Source: CADCSY01 sp038255685 (GTDB lineage Bacteria > Actinomycetota > Acidimicrobiia > Acidimicrobiales > CADCSY01). From it: a stretch of DNA of 13,400 nucleotides. The stretch is taken from the NCBI GenBank assembly GCA_038255685.1, contig JBBSLC010000083.1, forward strand, positions 1-13,400, written 5' to 3'. The position numbers and the translations under genes are program-made. This document shows positions 1-6,659 of this stretch, in pieces (position 1 is the stretch's first letter; each line of letters opens with the position of its first letter). The notes below the pieces were generated by a model that ran no database searches, was not told where the DNA came from, and worked only from the letters and a program-made list of their open reading frames with translations.

Positions 1-2
1 CG

Positions 3-212
3 ACGCCGACGAGCCTCGACCAGGAGCTGACGGCGAGCCCGCTGGTGCCGCGGTCGACGGCTGCGAGCCAGCTCCCGAGCGCCGACGCCGCCATCCGAGC
101 CCTCGCCCTGGTGGTCCTCGCCGTGGTGGCCGTGCGCCTCGAGCGCCACCTGACAGGCCCGACACGAGCCCGCCTCCGGGTGAGCCGCCTCCGCCTCGTC
201 GACCTCGTCTGA
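3..212 (+). CDS. C-terminal fragment of a membrane-anchored protein
   Basis: An open frame enters from the left edge and stops with TGA at 210-212, giving 69 visible residues; the start lies outside the window. The first part is polar, with many Ser, Thr and Pro. It is followed by one clearly hydrophobic segment (RALALVVLAVVAVRL) and then a basic tail rich in Arg and Leu. This reads as a last transmembrane helix with a positively charged end, which by the positive-inside rule would lie in the cytoplasm. Codon use matches the other genes here, which supports real coding. I cannot name the family. It could be a single-pass protein with a C-terminal anchor or the last helix of a multi-pass protein. 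Confidence 0.6.
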   Translation, partial: TPTSLDQELTASPLVPRSTAASQLPSADAAIRALALVVLAVVAVRLERHLTGPTRARLRVSRLRLVDLV

Positions 213-237
213 GGAGGAGGAGGCGGGCGGAGGTCAC

Positions 238-254
238 CCGGCCTTCGGCGCCGG
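238..254. terminator. Possible bidirectional terminator hairpin
   Basis: CCGGC (238-242) can pair with GCCGG (250-254) around a 7-base loop. The hairpin lies just past the 3' end of the tRNA on the minus strand and about 25 bases past the stop of the partial gene on the plus strand. There is no T-tract on either side, so the call rests on position and stem only. Confidence 0.3.
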
Positions 255-258
255 ACGG

Positions 259-343
259 TGGTGCGGGCGAGAGGACTCGAACCTCCACCCCCGAGGGGAC
301 CGGGACCTAAACCCGGCGCGTCTGCCAGTTCCGCCACGCCCGC
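259..343 (-). tRNA. tRNA-Leu(UAG) with encoded CCA
   Basis: Read on the minus strand, GCGGGCG (343-337) pairs with CGCCCGC (269-263) as a 7-bp acceptor stem, followed by discriminator A (262) and an encoded CCA (261-259). The anticodon stem CCGGG/CCCGG encloses the loop TTTAGGT, so the anticodon is UAG, which reads CUN leucine codons. A long variable arm (CCCC...GGGG) and discriminator A73 are class II tRNA-Leu features. The T arm has loop TTCGAGT and stem GGAGG/CCTCT with one G-U pair. No intron is visible. The gene is divergent from clpP. Confidence 0.97.
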
Positions 344-355
344 ACGAGCGCACCG

Positions 356-361
356 ATCGTA
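356..361 (-). promoter_or_regulatory. Probable -10 box of the tRNA-Leu gene
   Basis: On the minus strand TACGAT (361 to 356) fits the actinobacterial TANNNT -10 pattern. It lies 12 bases before the first base of the mature tRNA at 343, so transcription would start a few bases upstream, as usual for a tRNA precursor. No convincing -35 box is seen 17-18 bases further upstream. Confidence 0.5.
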
Positions 362-444
362 CCGGCCGCGGCCGGAGCAGGTCGGCCCGTGCGCACCGGG
401 TCCGCTGTTCCACGCACGCCGGTCGCACGGCCGGCGTCGACCGC

Positions 445-450
445 TACCCT
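445..450 (+). promoter_or_regulatory. Probable -10 box of clpP
   Basis: TACCCT at 445-450 fits TANNNT. A start about 7 bases downstream would give a leader of roughly 27 bases containing the strong ribosome-binding site GGAGG at 473-477, six bases before the clpP ATG. The hexamer is identical to the one before the methyltransferase gene at 5411-5416. No clear -35 box is visible. Confidence 0.45.
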
Positions 451-483
451 CAGGCCCGACCCTGATCGACCCGGAGGACCCTG

Positions 484-1107
484 ATGCCGCACGCCCTTCC
501 CGACCCGCTGTCCCCCCTGGGCACGGCGTTCCAGAACAAGGACATGGGGTCGTCACCGCAGCTCGAGGTGTTCAACCGGCTGCTCCAGGACCGGATCGTG
601 GTGCTCGGCACCGAGGTCGAGGACAACGTGGCGAACATGATCATCGCCCAGCTCCTCTACCTCGAGGGCCAGGACGACACCAAGGACATCTGGCTCTACA
701 TCAACAGCCCCGGTGGCGTCATCACCTCGGGCATGGCGATCTACGACACCATGCAGTTCATCAAGCCGGACGTGGCCACGATCTGCATGGGCCTGGCCGC
801 CTCGATGGGCCAGTTCCTGCTCTGCGCCGGCGCTGCGGGAAAGCGCTACAGCCTCCCCCACGCCCGGATCATGATGCACCAGCCCTCGGGCGGCGTCCGG
901 GGCCAGGCGGCCGACATCGCCATCCAGGCCGAGCAGATCGTCTACATCAAGCGGGTCATGGCCGAGCGCATCGCGTTCCACAGCGGCCAGGAGGTCGACA
1001 CGATCGACGCCGACTCCGACCGCGACCGCTGGTTCACCCCGGACGCAGCCAAGGAGTACGGCCTCATCGACCACGTCATCTCCAAGCGGGGCGAGTCGGG
1101 GAGCTAG
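484..1107 (+). CDS. clpP: ATP-dependent Clp protease proteolytic subunit
   Basis: A 207-residue ClpP, the serine peptidase that forms tetradecameric chambers and degrades proteins fed by AAA+ unfoldases such as ClpX or ClpC in the cytoplasm. The Ser-His-Asp triad is visible: Ser107 in GLAASMGQF, His132 in RIMMHQP and Asp181 in DSDRDRWF, with the same His-to-Asp spacing as E. coli ClpP. The oxyanion region INSPGG (73-78) and the C-terminal YGLIDHVI are also typical. Residues before about 24 are probably a propeptide removed on maturation. The ATG at 484 follows GGAGG by six bases. The gene stands alone: no second clpP, clpX or tig lies beside it, unlike the tandem clpP1P2 of many Actinomycetota. 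A hairpin follows the stop. The identification is firm; which paralogue it is cannot be told from the window. Confidence 0.97.
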   Translation: MPHALPDPLSPLGTAFQNKDMGSSPQLEVFNRLLQDRIVVLGTEVEDNVANMIIAQLLYLEGQDDTKDIWLYINSPGGVITSGMAIYDTMQFIKPDVATICMGLAASMGQFLLCAGAAGKRYSLPHARIMMHQPSGGVRGQAADIAIQAEQIVYIKRVMAERIAFHSGQEVDTIDADSDRDRWFTPDAAKEYGLIDHVISKRGESGS

Positions 1108-1120
1108 GCGATCGCTCGCC

Positions 1121-1139
1121 GGGGGCTGTCACAGCCCCC
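1121..1139 (+). terminator. Hairpin after clpP, likely terminator
   Basis: GGGGGCTGT (1121-1129) is the exact reverse complement of ACAGCCCCC (1131-1139). In practice this is an 8-bp GC-rich stem with the loop TCA. It lies 14 bases after the clpP stop and ends 18 bases before the next start codon. No T-tract follows, as is common for terminators in GC-rich Actinomycetota. It probably limits read-through from clpP into the nuclease-helicase gene. Confidence 0.6.
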
Positions 1140-1157
1140 CGACATGATGGGCTGACC

Positions 1158-4100
1158 ATGTACCGGACCGGCGCCCGCACCATCCTCAGCCCGAGCGACC
1201 TCGTGACCCACCTCGGGTGCGAGCACGCCACCGAGCTCGAGCGGCGGGTCCTGTGCGGTGAGCTGGCCAAGCCTGCGCGCCACGACCCCGACCTCGAGGT
1301 CCTGTGCCGCCGGGGCGACGCCCACGAGCTGGCCGAGCTCGCTCGCTTCCGCGGTGCAGGGCGCTCCGTGGGCGAGGTCACGACGACCGGCTCCTCACCG
1401 GAGGCGCTGGCGGCGGCCGAGGCGGAGACCCTCGCCCTCATGCGCGCCGGGGTGGACGTGGTCTTCCAGGCCACCTTCTTCGACGGTCGCTGGCGCGGCC
1501 ACGCCGACTTCCTCGTGAAGACCGACCACCCGTCCGCGCTCGGTCCCTGGTCCTACGACGTCGCCGACACGAAGCTGGCGCGCCGGGCCAAGCCGGCTGC
1601 GCTTGTGCAGCTGTGCGCCTACGCCGAGCACGTGGCCCGCCTCCAGGGCACATGGCCGCGAGAGCTGATCGTGATCACCGGCGACGGCGAGCACCACCGC
1701 CACCCCACGGCCGACGTCGTCTCCTACCACCGGATGGTCAAGGCGCGCTTCGAGGCGACCATCGACAGGCCCCTCGAGCACATCGCGACCGGTCCGGTGC
1801 GCCACTGCGAGGTGTGCGCGTGGGCGCCGACCTGCGACGAGGCGTGGCGTGCCGCCGATCACCTCAGCCTCATCGCCGGCGTCCGCAGCGACGCCATCGC
1901 CAAGCTCGCAGCGGCAGGCATCACGACGGGCACCCACCTCGCCGCCAGCGCTGACGGCGCGGCGGTGGCGGGCATGCCGGTCGACGTCGTCGACCGCCTC
2001 CGGCGCCAGGCGCGCCTCCAGCTCGCCCAGCGAGCCGACGGCGTCGTGCGCCACGAGCTCCTCCTCCCCGAGGCCCAGACGCCGCGCCCCCCGGTCCCCG
2101 AAGGACCGGACGAGGCTGACCCGGGCCGCCGACCGCGTGGCCTCGCCGCCCTGCCCGCGCCGTCACCGGGTGACCTCTTCTTCGACATCGAAGGCGACCC
2201 CTGGGTCGGCGACCACGGCATCGAGTACCTCTTCGGCGTCGTCTCCGCCCCCACTGCGGAGGGGACGCCCCCTCCCTTCACGGGGTTCTGGGGGCACGAC
2301 CCTGCAGGGGAGCAGGCAGCGTTCGAGGGCCTCGTCGACCTCGTCATCGCCGGGCTCGACCGACACCCGGACATGCACGTGTACCACTACGCCGCCTACG
2401 AGCGCACCGTCCTCCAGCGCCTCGCCGGTCAATACGACACCCGCCAGGCCGAGGTCGACCGCATCCTCCGGGGGCAGGTCCTCGTCGACCTCTACCAGGT
2501 GGTCCGCAGCTCGGTGCTCGTGTCCCAGGAGGGCTACGGGTTGAAGAAGCTCGAGCCGCTCTACCTCCCGCCCCGCACCGGCGAGGCGATCACCGACGGC
2601 GGCTCGAGCATCGTGGTCTACGAGGCCTGGCTGGAGACAGGCGATCCGCAGCTGCTCGAGGACATCCGTGCCTACAACGAGATCGACTGCCGCTCGACAC
2701 TCGGCCTGCGCGAGTGGCTCGAGGCCAGGCGAGACGAGCTCGCCGAGCTGACCGGCACACCGGTCGCACGTCCCGAGCCAGCCGACGGCACGGCGTCCAC
2801 GGCCGTGGCTGATGCGGACCAGGGCCACGCCGACACGGTCAGCGCCCTCCTCCGCAGCGTCCCCGCCGACCGTGCCGTCCGCTCGGCCGACGACCGTGCG
2901 CGCCAGCTGCTCGCCGACGTCCTCGGCTGGCACCGTCGGGAGGAGCGACCCGGGTGGTGGGCGTGGTTCGAGCGGCTCGCAAAGACCGACGAGGAGCTCG
3001 TCTTCGACCGGGAGGCGGTCGGCGGGATCGTCCCGCTCGGCCCGGTCGACACCGGGGGTGCGCCGGGCGTCCACCGCTACGCCTTCGATCCCGACCAGGA
3101 CCACAAGCTCCCCGTCGGCAAGCCGGTGGCCGACCCGCGCACGGCGAAGGCAGCCGGCACGCTCGTCCGCCTCGACGCTGCCGGCGGCACGCTCGACCTC
3201 GCCCGGCCGGTCGCCACGCTCGCCCCCCACCCGCGCGCCCTCATCCCCACCCAGCCCATCGGGACCAAGCCCCTCCGACAGGCGCTCGCCGCCCTGGCCG
3301 ACCACGTCATCGCCCATGGCCTCGACGGGCCCGGGCCGTGGCGAGCAGCTCGAGGGTTGCTCCGGCGCGACCTCCCCCGCCTCGCCACCGGAGGCACGGG
3401 ACCCTTGCTCTGCGCAGGGGAGGAGGTGGGCGACGCCGTCGTCCGCATCGCCGGCGAGCTCGACGGCTCCACCCTGGCGGTCCAGGGCCCTCCGGGCTCC
3501 GGCAAGACGACCAGCGGTGCCGAGGCCATCGTGTCGCTCGTCGCTGCGGGGAGACGGGTCGGCATCACCGCCCACAGCCACGCGGCGATCACGAACCTGC
3601 TCACGGCGGTCTGCGAGGGCGCCGCTGCAGCGGGCCGTCCTGTCCGTGCCATCCAGAAGTGCGACGCCGACCAGGCGTGCACGTCGAGCGGCGTCGTGCT
3701 GGCCAGCACGAACGCTGCGGTGGTCGAGGCGCTCGAGGCCGACGAGGTCGACATCGTCGCCGGCACGGCCTGGCTGTTCGCTCGCGAGGACCTCCGCGAC
3801 CGCCTCGACGTGCTGGTGGTCGACGAGGCGGGCCAGCTCTCCCTGGCCAACACCTTGGCGGTCAGCGGTGCGGCGACCGACCTGGTCCTGTTGGGTGACC
3901 CCCAGCAGCTGGCGCAGCCGTCGAAGGGCACCCACCCCGATGGCGCCGGGGTCTCGGCACTCGACCACGTGCTCGACGGTGCGGCGACGATCAGCCCGGC
4001 GCGAGGGCTCTTCCTCGATCGCAGCTTCCGGATGCACCCCGACATCTGTCGCCTCTCCTCGACCGTGTCCTACGACGGCAGGCTGCGCCCCGGGCCGGGC

Positions 4101-4643
4101 TGCGAGCGCCGGTCGGTGGGTGACGGCGCCATCCTCGGGGGAGCGGGCCTGCGCTTCGTCCCGGTCGACCACGAGGGCAACCGCACCCGCTCCCTGGAGG
4201 AGGCCGACGTCGTGGCCCGCCTCGCCTCCGAGCTCCTCGGCCGGACCGTCACCGACGCTCGGGGGGCGACCTCGCGCCTGGCCCCCGAGGACATCCTCGT
4301 CATCGCCCCGTACAACGCCCAGGTCGCCGCGCTCCACGATGTGGTGCCGCCGGGGGTGCGCGTCGGCACGGTCGACCGCTTCCAGGGCCAGCAGGCGCCC
4401 GTCGTGCTGTACTCGCTCACGGCGTCCTCAGCGGCCGAGATCCCCCGCGGGATCGGCTTCCTGCTCAGCACCCATCGCTTGAACGTGGCCGTCTCCCGGG
4501 CCCAGGCGCTCGTCGTGGTGGTCGCGAGCCCGGCCCTGCTCCAGGCGCCGGTGCGCACCGCAGCGCAGCTCCGCCAGGTGAACGCCCTGTGCCGCTACGT
4601 CGAGGAGGCGACCGAGGTGCGCCTCCCCGTCTCGGTGGGCTGA
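1158..4643 (+). CDS. TM0106-type RecB-like nuclease fused to RNase H-like domain and SF1 helicase
   Basis: An 1161-residue three-part protein. The N-terminal RecB/Cas4-like nuclease (about 1-230) shows GDAHE (53-57), GHADF with Asp117, DTK with Asp137 and Lys139, and Gln151-x3-Tyr155. Cys21, Cys217, Cys220 and Cys226 match the split 4Fe-4S ligand pattern of AddB/Cas4-type nucleases. The middle part (about 335-525) is an RNase H-like/DnaQ-like domain: FFDIEGDPW has Asp343 and Glu345, and NEIDC has Asp510. The C-terminal superfamily 1 helicase (about 760-1150) has Walker A GPPGSGKT (777-784), Walker B DEAGQ (889-893), GDPQQL, DRFQGQ and LNVAVSRAQ. This matches the bifunctional RecB nuclease/helicase family of Actinomycetota. 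It presumably unwinds and cuts DNA in repair, but the family is little studied. The ATG at 1158 is chosen because the conserved Cys21 region starts just after it; the frame stays open upstream only as an antisense shadow of clpP. There is no clear Shine-Dalgarno sequence. Confidence 0.9.
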   Translation: MYRTGARTILSPSDLVTHLGCEHATELERRVLCGELAKPARHDPDLEVLCRRGDAHELAELARFRGAGRSVGEVTTTGSSPEALAAAEAETLALMRAGVDVVFQATFFDGRWRGHADFLVKTDHPSALGPWSYDVADTKLARRAKPAALVQLCAYAEHVARLQGTWPRELIVITGDGEHHRHPTADVVSYHRMVKARFEATIDRPLEHIATGPVRHCEVCAWAPTCDEAWRAADHLSLIAGVRSDAIAKLAAAGITTGTHLAASADGAAVAGMPVDVVDRLRRQARLQLAQRADGVVRHELLLPEAQTPRPPVPEGPDEADPGRRPRGLAALPAPSPGDLFFDIEGDPWVGDHGIEYLFGVVSAPTAEGTPPPFTGFWGHDPAGEQAAFEGLVDLVIAGLDRHPDMHVYHYAAYERTVLQRLAGQYDTRQAEVDRILRGQVLVDLYQVVRSSVLVSQEGYGLKKLEPLYLPPRTGEAITDGGSSIVVYEAWLETGDPQLLEDIRAYNEIDCRSTLGLREWLEARRDELAELTGTPVARPEPADGTASTAVADADQGHADTVSALLRSVPADRAVRSADDRARQLLADVLGWHRREERPGWWAWFERLAKTDEELVFDREAVGGIVPLGPVDTGGAPGVHRYAFDPDQDHKLPVGKPVADPRTAKAAGTLVRLDAAGGTLDLARPVATLAPHPRALIPTQPIGTKPLRQALAALADHVIAHGLDGPGPWRAARGLLRRDLPRLATGGTGPLLCAGEEVGDAVVRIAGELDGSTLAVQGPPGSGKTTSGAEAIVSLVAAGRRVGITAHSHAAITNLLTAVCEGAAAAGRPVRAIQKCDADQACTSSGVVLASTNAAVVEALEADEVDIVAGTAWLFAREDLRDRLDVLVVDEAGQLSLANTLAVSGAATDLVLLGDPQQLAQPSKGTHPDGAGVSALDHVLDGAATISPARGLFLDRSFRMHPDICRLSSTVSYDGRLRPGPGCERRSVGDGAILGGAGLRFVPVDHEGNRTRSLEEADVVARLASELLGRTVTDARGATSRLAPEDILVIAPYNAQVAALHDVVPPGVRVGTVDRFQGQQAPVVLYSLTASSAAEIPRGIGFLLSTHRLNVAVSRAQALVVVVASPALLQAPVRTAAQLRQVNALCRYVEEATEVRLPVSVG

Positions 4644-4650
4644 CCGCAGA

Positions 4651-4695
4651 CGGGCAGCACGCAGGCGGGCAGCGCTCAGGCGGGCAGCGCTCAGG
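4651..4695. repeat. Three 15-bp tandem repeats between convergent genes
   Basis: Units CGGGCAGCACGCAGG (4651-4665), CGGGCAGCGCTCAGG (4666-4680) and CGGGCAGCGCTCAGG (4681-4695) follow one another. The last two are identical and the first differs at two positions. They fill the gap between the helicase stop (4643) and the rpe stop, and the last unit includes the final codons of rpe. The two AGCGCT copies (4671-4676 and 4686-4691) can pair around a 9-base loop, so the array may act as a bidirectional terminator. There is no T-tract. Confidence 0.75.
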
Positions 4696-5368
4696 ACGTG
4701 GCTGCCTCGGCCCGGGCCCGCAGGTCCTTGACGGCGTGGCCGAGCCCCTCGGGGTCCTTGTAGAGGGCAGAACCGGCGACGAGCACGTTCGCCCCGGCGG
4801 CCGATGCGCCAGCGATCGTGGTCGGGCCGATGCCGCCGTCGACCTCGATGTCGACGTCGAGGTCCTCCGCCGCGATCAGCGCGGCGAGCTCGGCGATCTT
4901 CGGCTCCATCGTGGCGATGTAGGCCTGGCCGCCGAAGCCGGGGTTCACCGTCATGACCAGCACCATCTCGACCAGGTCGAGCACGTGGCGCACCTCGGCG
5001 ACGGGGGTGCTCGGGTTCAGTGCCACCGCAGCGCGCGCGCCGAGGTCGGCCACCTGGGCCAACGTGCGGTGGAGGTGGCGCGTCGACTCAGCGTGGATGA
5101 TCAGCAGCTCGCAGCCCGCCTCCACGTAGAGGTGCATGAGCCGCTCGGGTTCCACGACCATCAGGTGGGCCTCGAACGGGACCGTCGCATGCGGCCGGCA
5201 GGCGGCGATGACGTCGGGGCCGACGGTGAGGTTGGGCACGAAGACGCCGTCCATCACGTCCCACTGGATCCGGTCGACACCGGCCCCCTGCAGGGCGGCG
5301 ACCTCCTCTCCGAGTCGGGAGAAGTCAGCGGGGAGCACCGAGGGGACGATCTCGATCGGGCGGGCCAT
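4691..5368 (-). CDS. rpe: Ribulose-phosphate 3-epimerase
   Basis: A 225-residue TIM-barrel enzyme interconverting ribulose 5-phosphate and xylulose 5-phosphate in the pentose phosphate pathway (and in the Calvin cycle if present). Family motifs are clear: PSVLPADFSRL (9-19), DVMDGVFVPNLT (37-48), EAHLMV (66-71), NPGFGGQ (142-148), VDGGI (176-180) and the phosphate-binding end VAGSALY (197-203). Of the expected metal ligands, Asp37, His68 and Asp177 are present. The first His, two residues before Asp37, is Gln35 here (IQWDVMDG instead of the usual IHxDVMDG). The start at 5368 fits family length and lies 7 bases after a -10 box, which suggests leaderless translation. The same frame stays open far upstream, but that part is antisense to the methyltransferase. 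Convergent with the helicase gene, divergent from the methyltransferase. Confidence 0.95.
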   Translation of the reverse strand: MARPIEIVPSVLPADFSRLGEEVAALQGAGVDRIQWDVMDGVFVPNLTVGPDVIAACRPHATVPFEAHLMVVEPERLMHLYVEAGCELLIIHAESTRHLHRTLAQVADLGARAAVALNPSTPVAEVRHVLDLVEMVLVMTVNPGFGGQAYIATMEPKIAELAALIAAEDLDVDIEVDGGIGPTTIAGASAAGANVLVAGSALYKDPEGLGHAVKDLRARAEAATS

Positions 5369-5375
5369 GGTGGCC

Positions 5376-5381
5376 ACGTTA
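5376..5381 (-). promoter_or_regulatory. -10 box giving leaderless rpe transcript
   Basis: On the minus strand TAACGT (5381 to 5376) fits TANNNT. Seven bases separate it from the rpe ATG (5368), so the expected transcription start coincides with the start codon. No Shine-Dalgarno sequence lies in that gap. Confidence 0.6.
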
Positions 5382-5410
5382 GGTCCGCTCCTCCGAGGTG
5401 CCGGGACCCG

Positions 5411-5416
5411 TACCCT
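5411..5416 (+). promoter_or_regulatory. -10 box giving leaderless methyltransferase transcript
   Basis: TACCCT at 5411-5416 fits TANNNT and ends six bases before the GTG at 5423. Transcription would begin at or next to the G of GTG, and no Shine-Dalgarno sequence lies directly before it. Together with the box for rpe, this makes the 54-base gap a back-to-back pair of leaderless promoters. Confidence 0.6.
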
Positions 5417-5422
5417 CGTCGC

Positions 5423-6655
5423 GTGACCGTCGTCGAGCTCGCCACCACCGGTGTGGCCGCCGGGGGAGATGCCGTCGCCCGCGACGGCGGGGGCAGGGTC
5501 GTGTTCGTCACCGGCGCGCTGCCGGGCGAGCGGGTGGCGGTGCGGATCACCGACGAGCGCAAGCAGTTCGCTCGTGGTCAGGTGACCGAGGTGCTCGAGC
5601 CCGCCGCCGGGCGGGTGCGGCCGCCCTGCCCCGAGGTCGAGCACGGCTGCGGGGGGTGCGGCTGGCAGCACGTCGAGCCGGCGACCCAGCGCCGCCTCAA
5701 GGCCGGGGTCGTCGAGGATGCCCTCCGCCGCCAGGGCCGGACGCCAGAGGCGGTGGTCGACCCTGGTCCGGCCCTGCGGACCACGGGGTTCCGCACCACC
5801 CTGCGACTCGCTGTCGACGACACCGGTGCAGCCGGGTACCGCAGGGCCCGCAGCCACGACGTGGTGGACGTCGACACGTGCCTGATCGCCGACCCCCTGC
5901 TGCTCCCGCTCGTGACCGAGGGCCGCTACGGCGCCGCCCACGAGGTCACGGTCCGCTGCGGGGCTCGCACCGGCGAGCGCATGGCGCTCGTGAGCCCCTC
6001 GGCGGCCGGCGCCTCCCTGCCCCCGGGTGCTGAGGACACCCTCGTCGTCGGTGGAGACGAGCTCGCTGCAGGACGACGGGCGTGGATCCACGAGGAGCTG
6101 GGTGGTCGGCGCTGGCGCATCTCCGCCCACTCCTTCTTCCAGGCCCGCCCTGACGGTGCCGAGGCGCTCATCGATGCCGTCGCCGACCTGCTCGGCCCCG
6201 CCACAGCCCCGGGCGAGCGCCTGCTCGACGCCTACGGCGGGGTTGGCCTGTTCGCCGGCGCGCTCGGCGACGACCGTCACGTCACCCTGGTCGAGCGCTC
6301 GGCGTCGTCGGTCGCCGACGCCAGGGTGAACTTGGCCGACCGAGACGCCAAGGTCCTCAAGCTCGACGTCGAGCGGTGGCGGCCCGCCCCCATGGACGTC
6401 GTCGTCGCCGACCCTGCTCGCAGCGGTCTCGGGGCGAAGGGTGTCAAGGTCCTCGCCGCCACCGGGGCCCGCCGACTCGTCCTCGTCAGCTGCGATCCGG
6501 CATCCCTCGGGCGCGACGTCGCGCTGCTCGGCAACGCCGGCTACCGCTGGTCGGAGACCCGCCTCGTCGACCTGTTCCCGCACACGCCCCACATCGAGGC
6601 CGTCACGCTCTTCGACCTGATCCCATCCAGGCGCGGCGTCGGCTCCGGAGAGTGA
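5423..6655 (+). CDS. TrmA/RlmD-family RNA (uracil-5-)-methyltransferase
   Basis: A 410-residue S-adenosylmethionine enzyme methylating C5 of uridine in tRNA or 23S rRNA. An N-terminal TRAM-like RNA-binding domain (about 1-58) is followed by four Cys for a 4Fe-4S cluster: Cys69, Cys76, Cys79 and Cys153. The spacing is CX6CX2C, one residue longer than the usual CX5CX2C. The methyltransferase core has LLDAYGGVGLF (SAM-binding, Asp269), DPARSGLG (330-337), catalytic nucleophile Cys357 in VSCDP, and FPHTPHIEAVTLF with general base Glu392. The GTG start is fixed by the leaderless -10 box and by the TRAM domain beginning at once. It is the first gene of an operon with the sigma factor, whose ATG follows four bases after this stop. 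The substrate (m5U54 of tRNA, or a 23S uridine) cannot be settled from sequence; the cluster favours an RlmD/RlmC-like enzyme. Confidence 0.9.
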   Translation: MTVVELATTGVAAGGDAVARDGGGRVVFVTGALPGERVAVRITDERKQFARGQVTEVLEPAAGRVRPPCPEVEHGCGGCGWQHVEPATQRRLKAGVVEDALRRQGRTPEAVVDPGPALRTTGFRTTLRLAVDDTGAAGYRRARSHDVVDVDTCLIADPLLLPLVTEGRYGAAHEVTVRCGARTGERMALVSPSAAGASLPPGAEDTLVVGGDELAAGRRAWIHEELGGRRWRISAHSFFQARPDGAEALIDAVADLLGPATAPGERLLDAYGGVGLFAGALGDDRHVTLVERSASSVADARVNLADRDAKVLKLDVERWRPAPMDVVVADPARSGLGAKGVKVLAATGARRLVLVSCDPASLGRDVALLGNAGYRWSETRLVDLFPHTPHIEAVTLFDLIPSRRGVGSGE

Positions 6656-6659
6656 GCAC

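Noticed and set aside
258..1157. In-frame open extension upstream of the nuclease-helicase gene
   Set aside because: It overlaps tRNA-Leu and all of clpP in another frame, has low-complexity Arg/Pro/Gly composition, and the conserved family N-terminus begins just after ATG 1158.
2163..4337. 724-codon open frame on the minus strand
   Set aside because: It is antisense to a gene with complete nuclease and helicase motifs; long open antisense frames are expected in GC-rich coding DNA. No recognisable domain is present in its translation.
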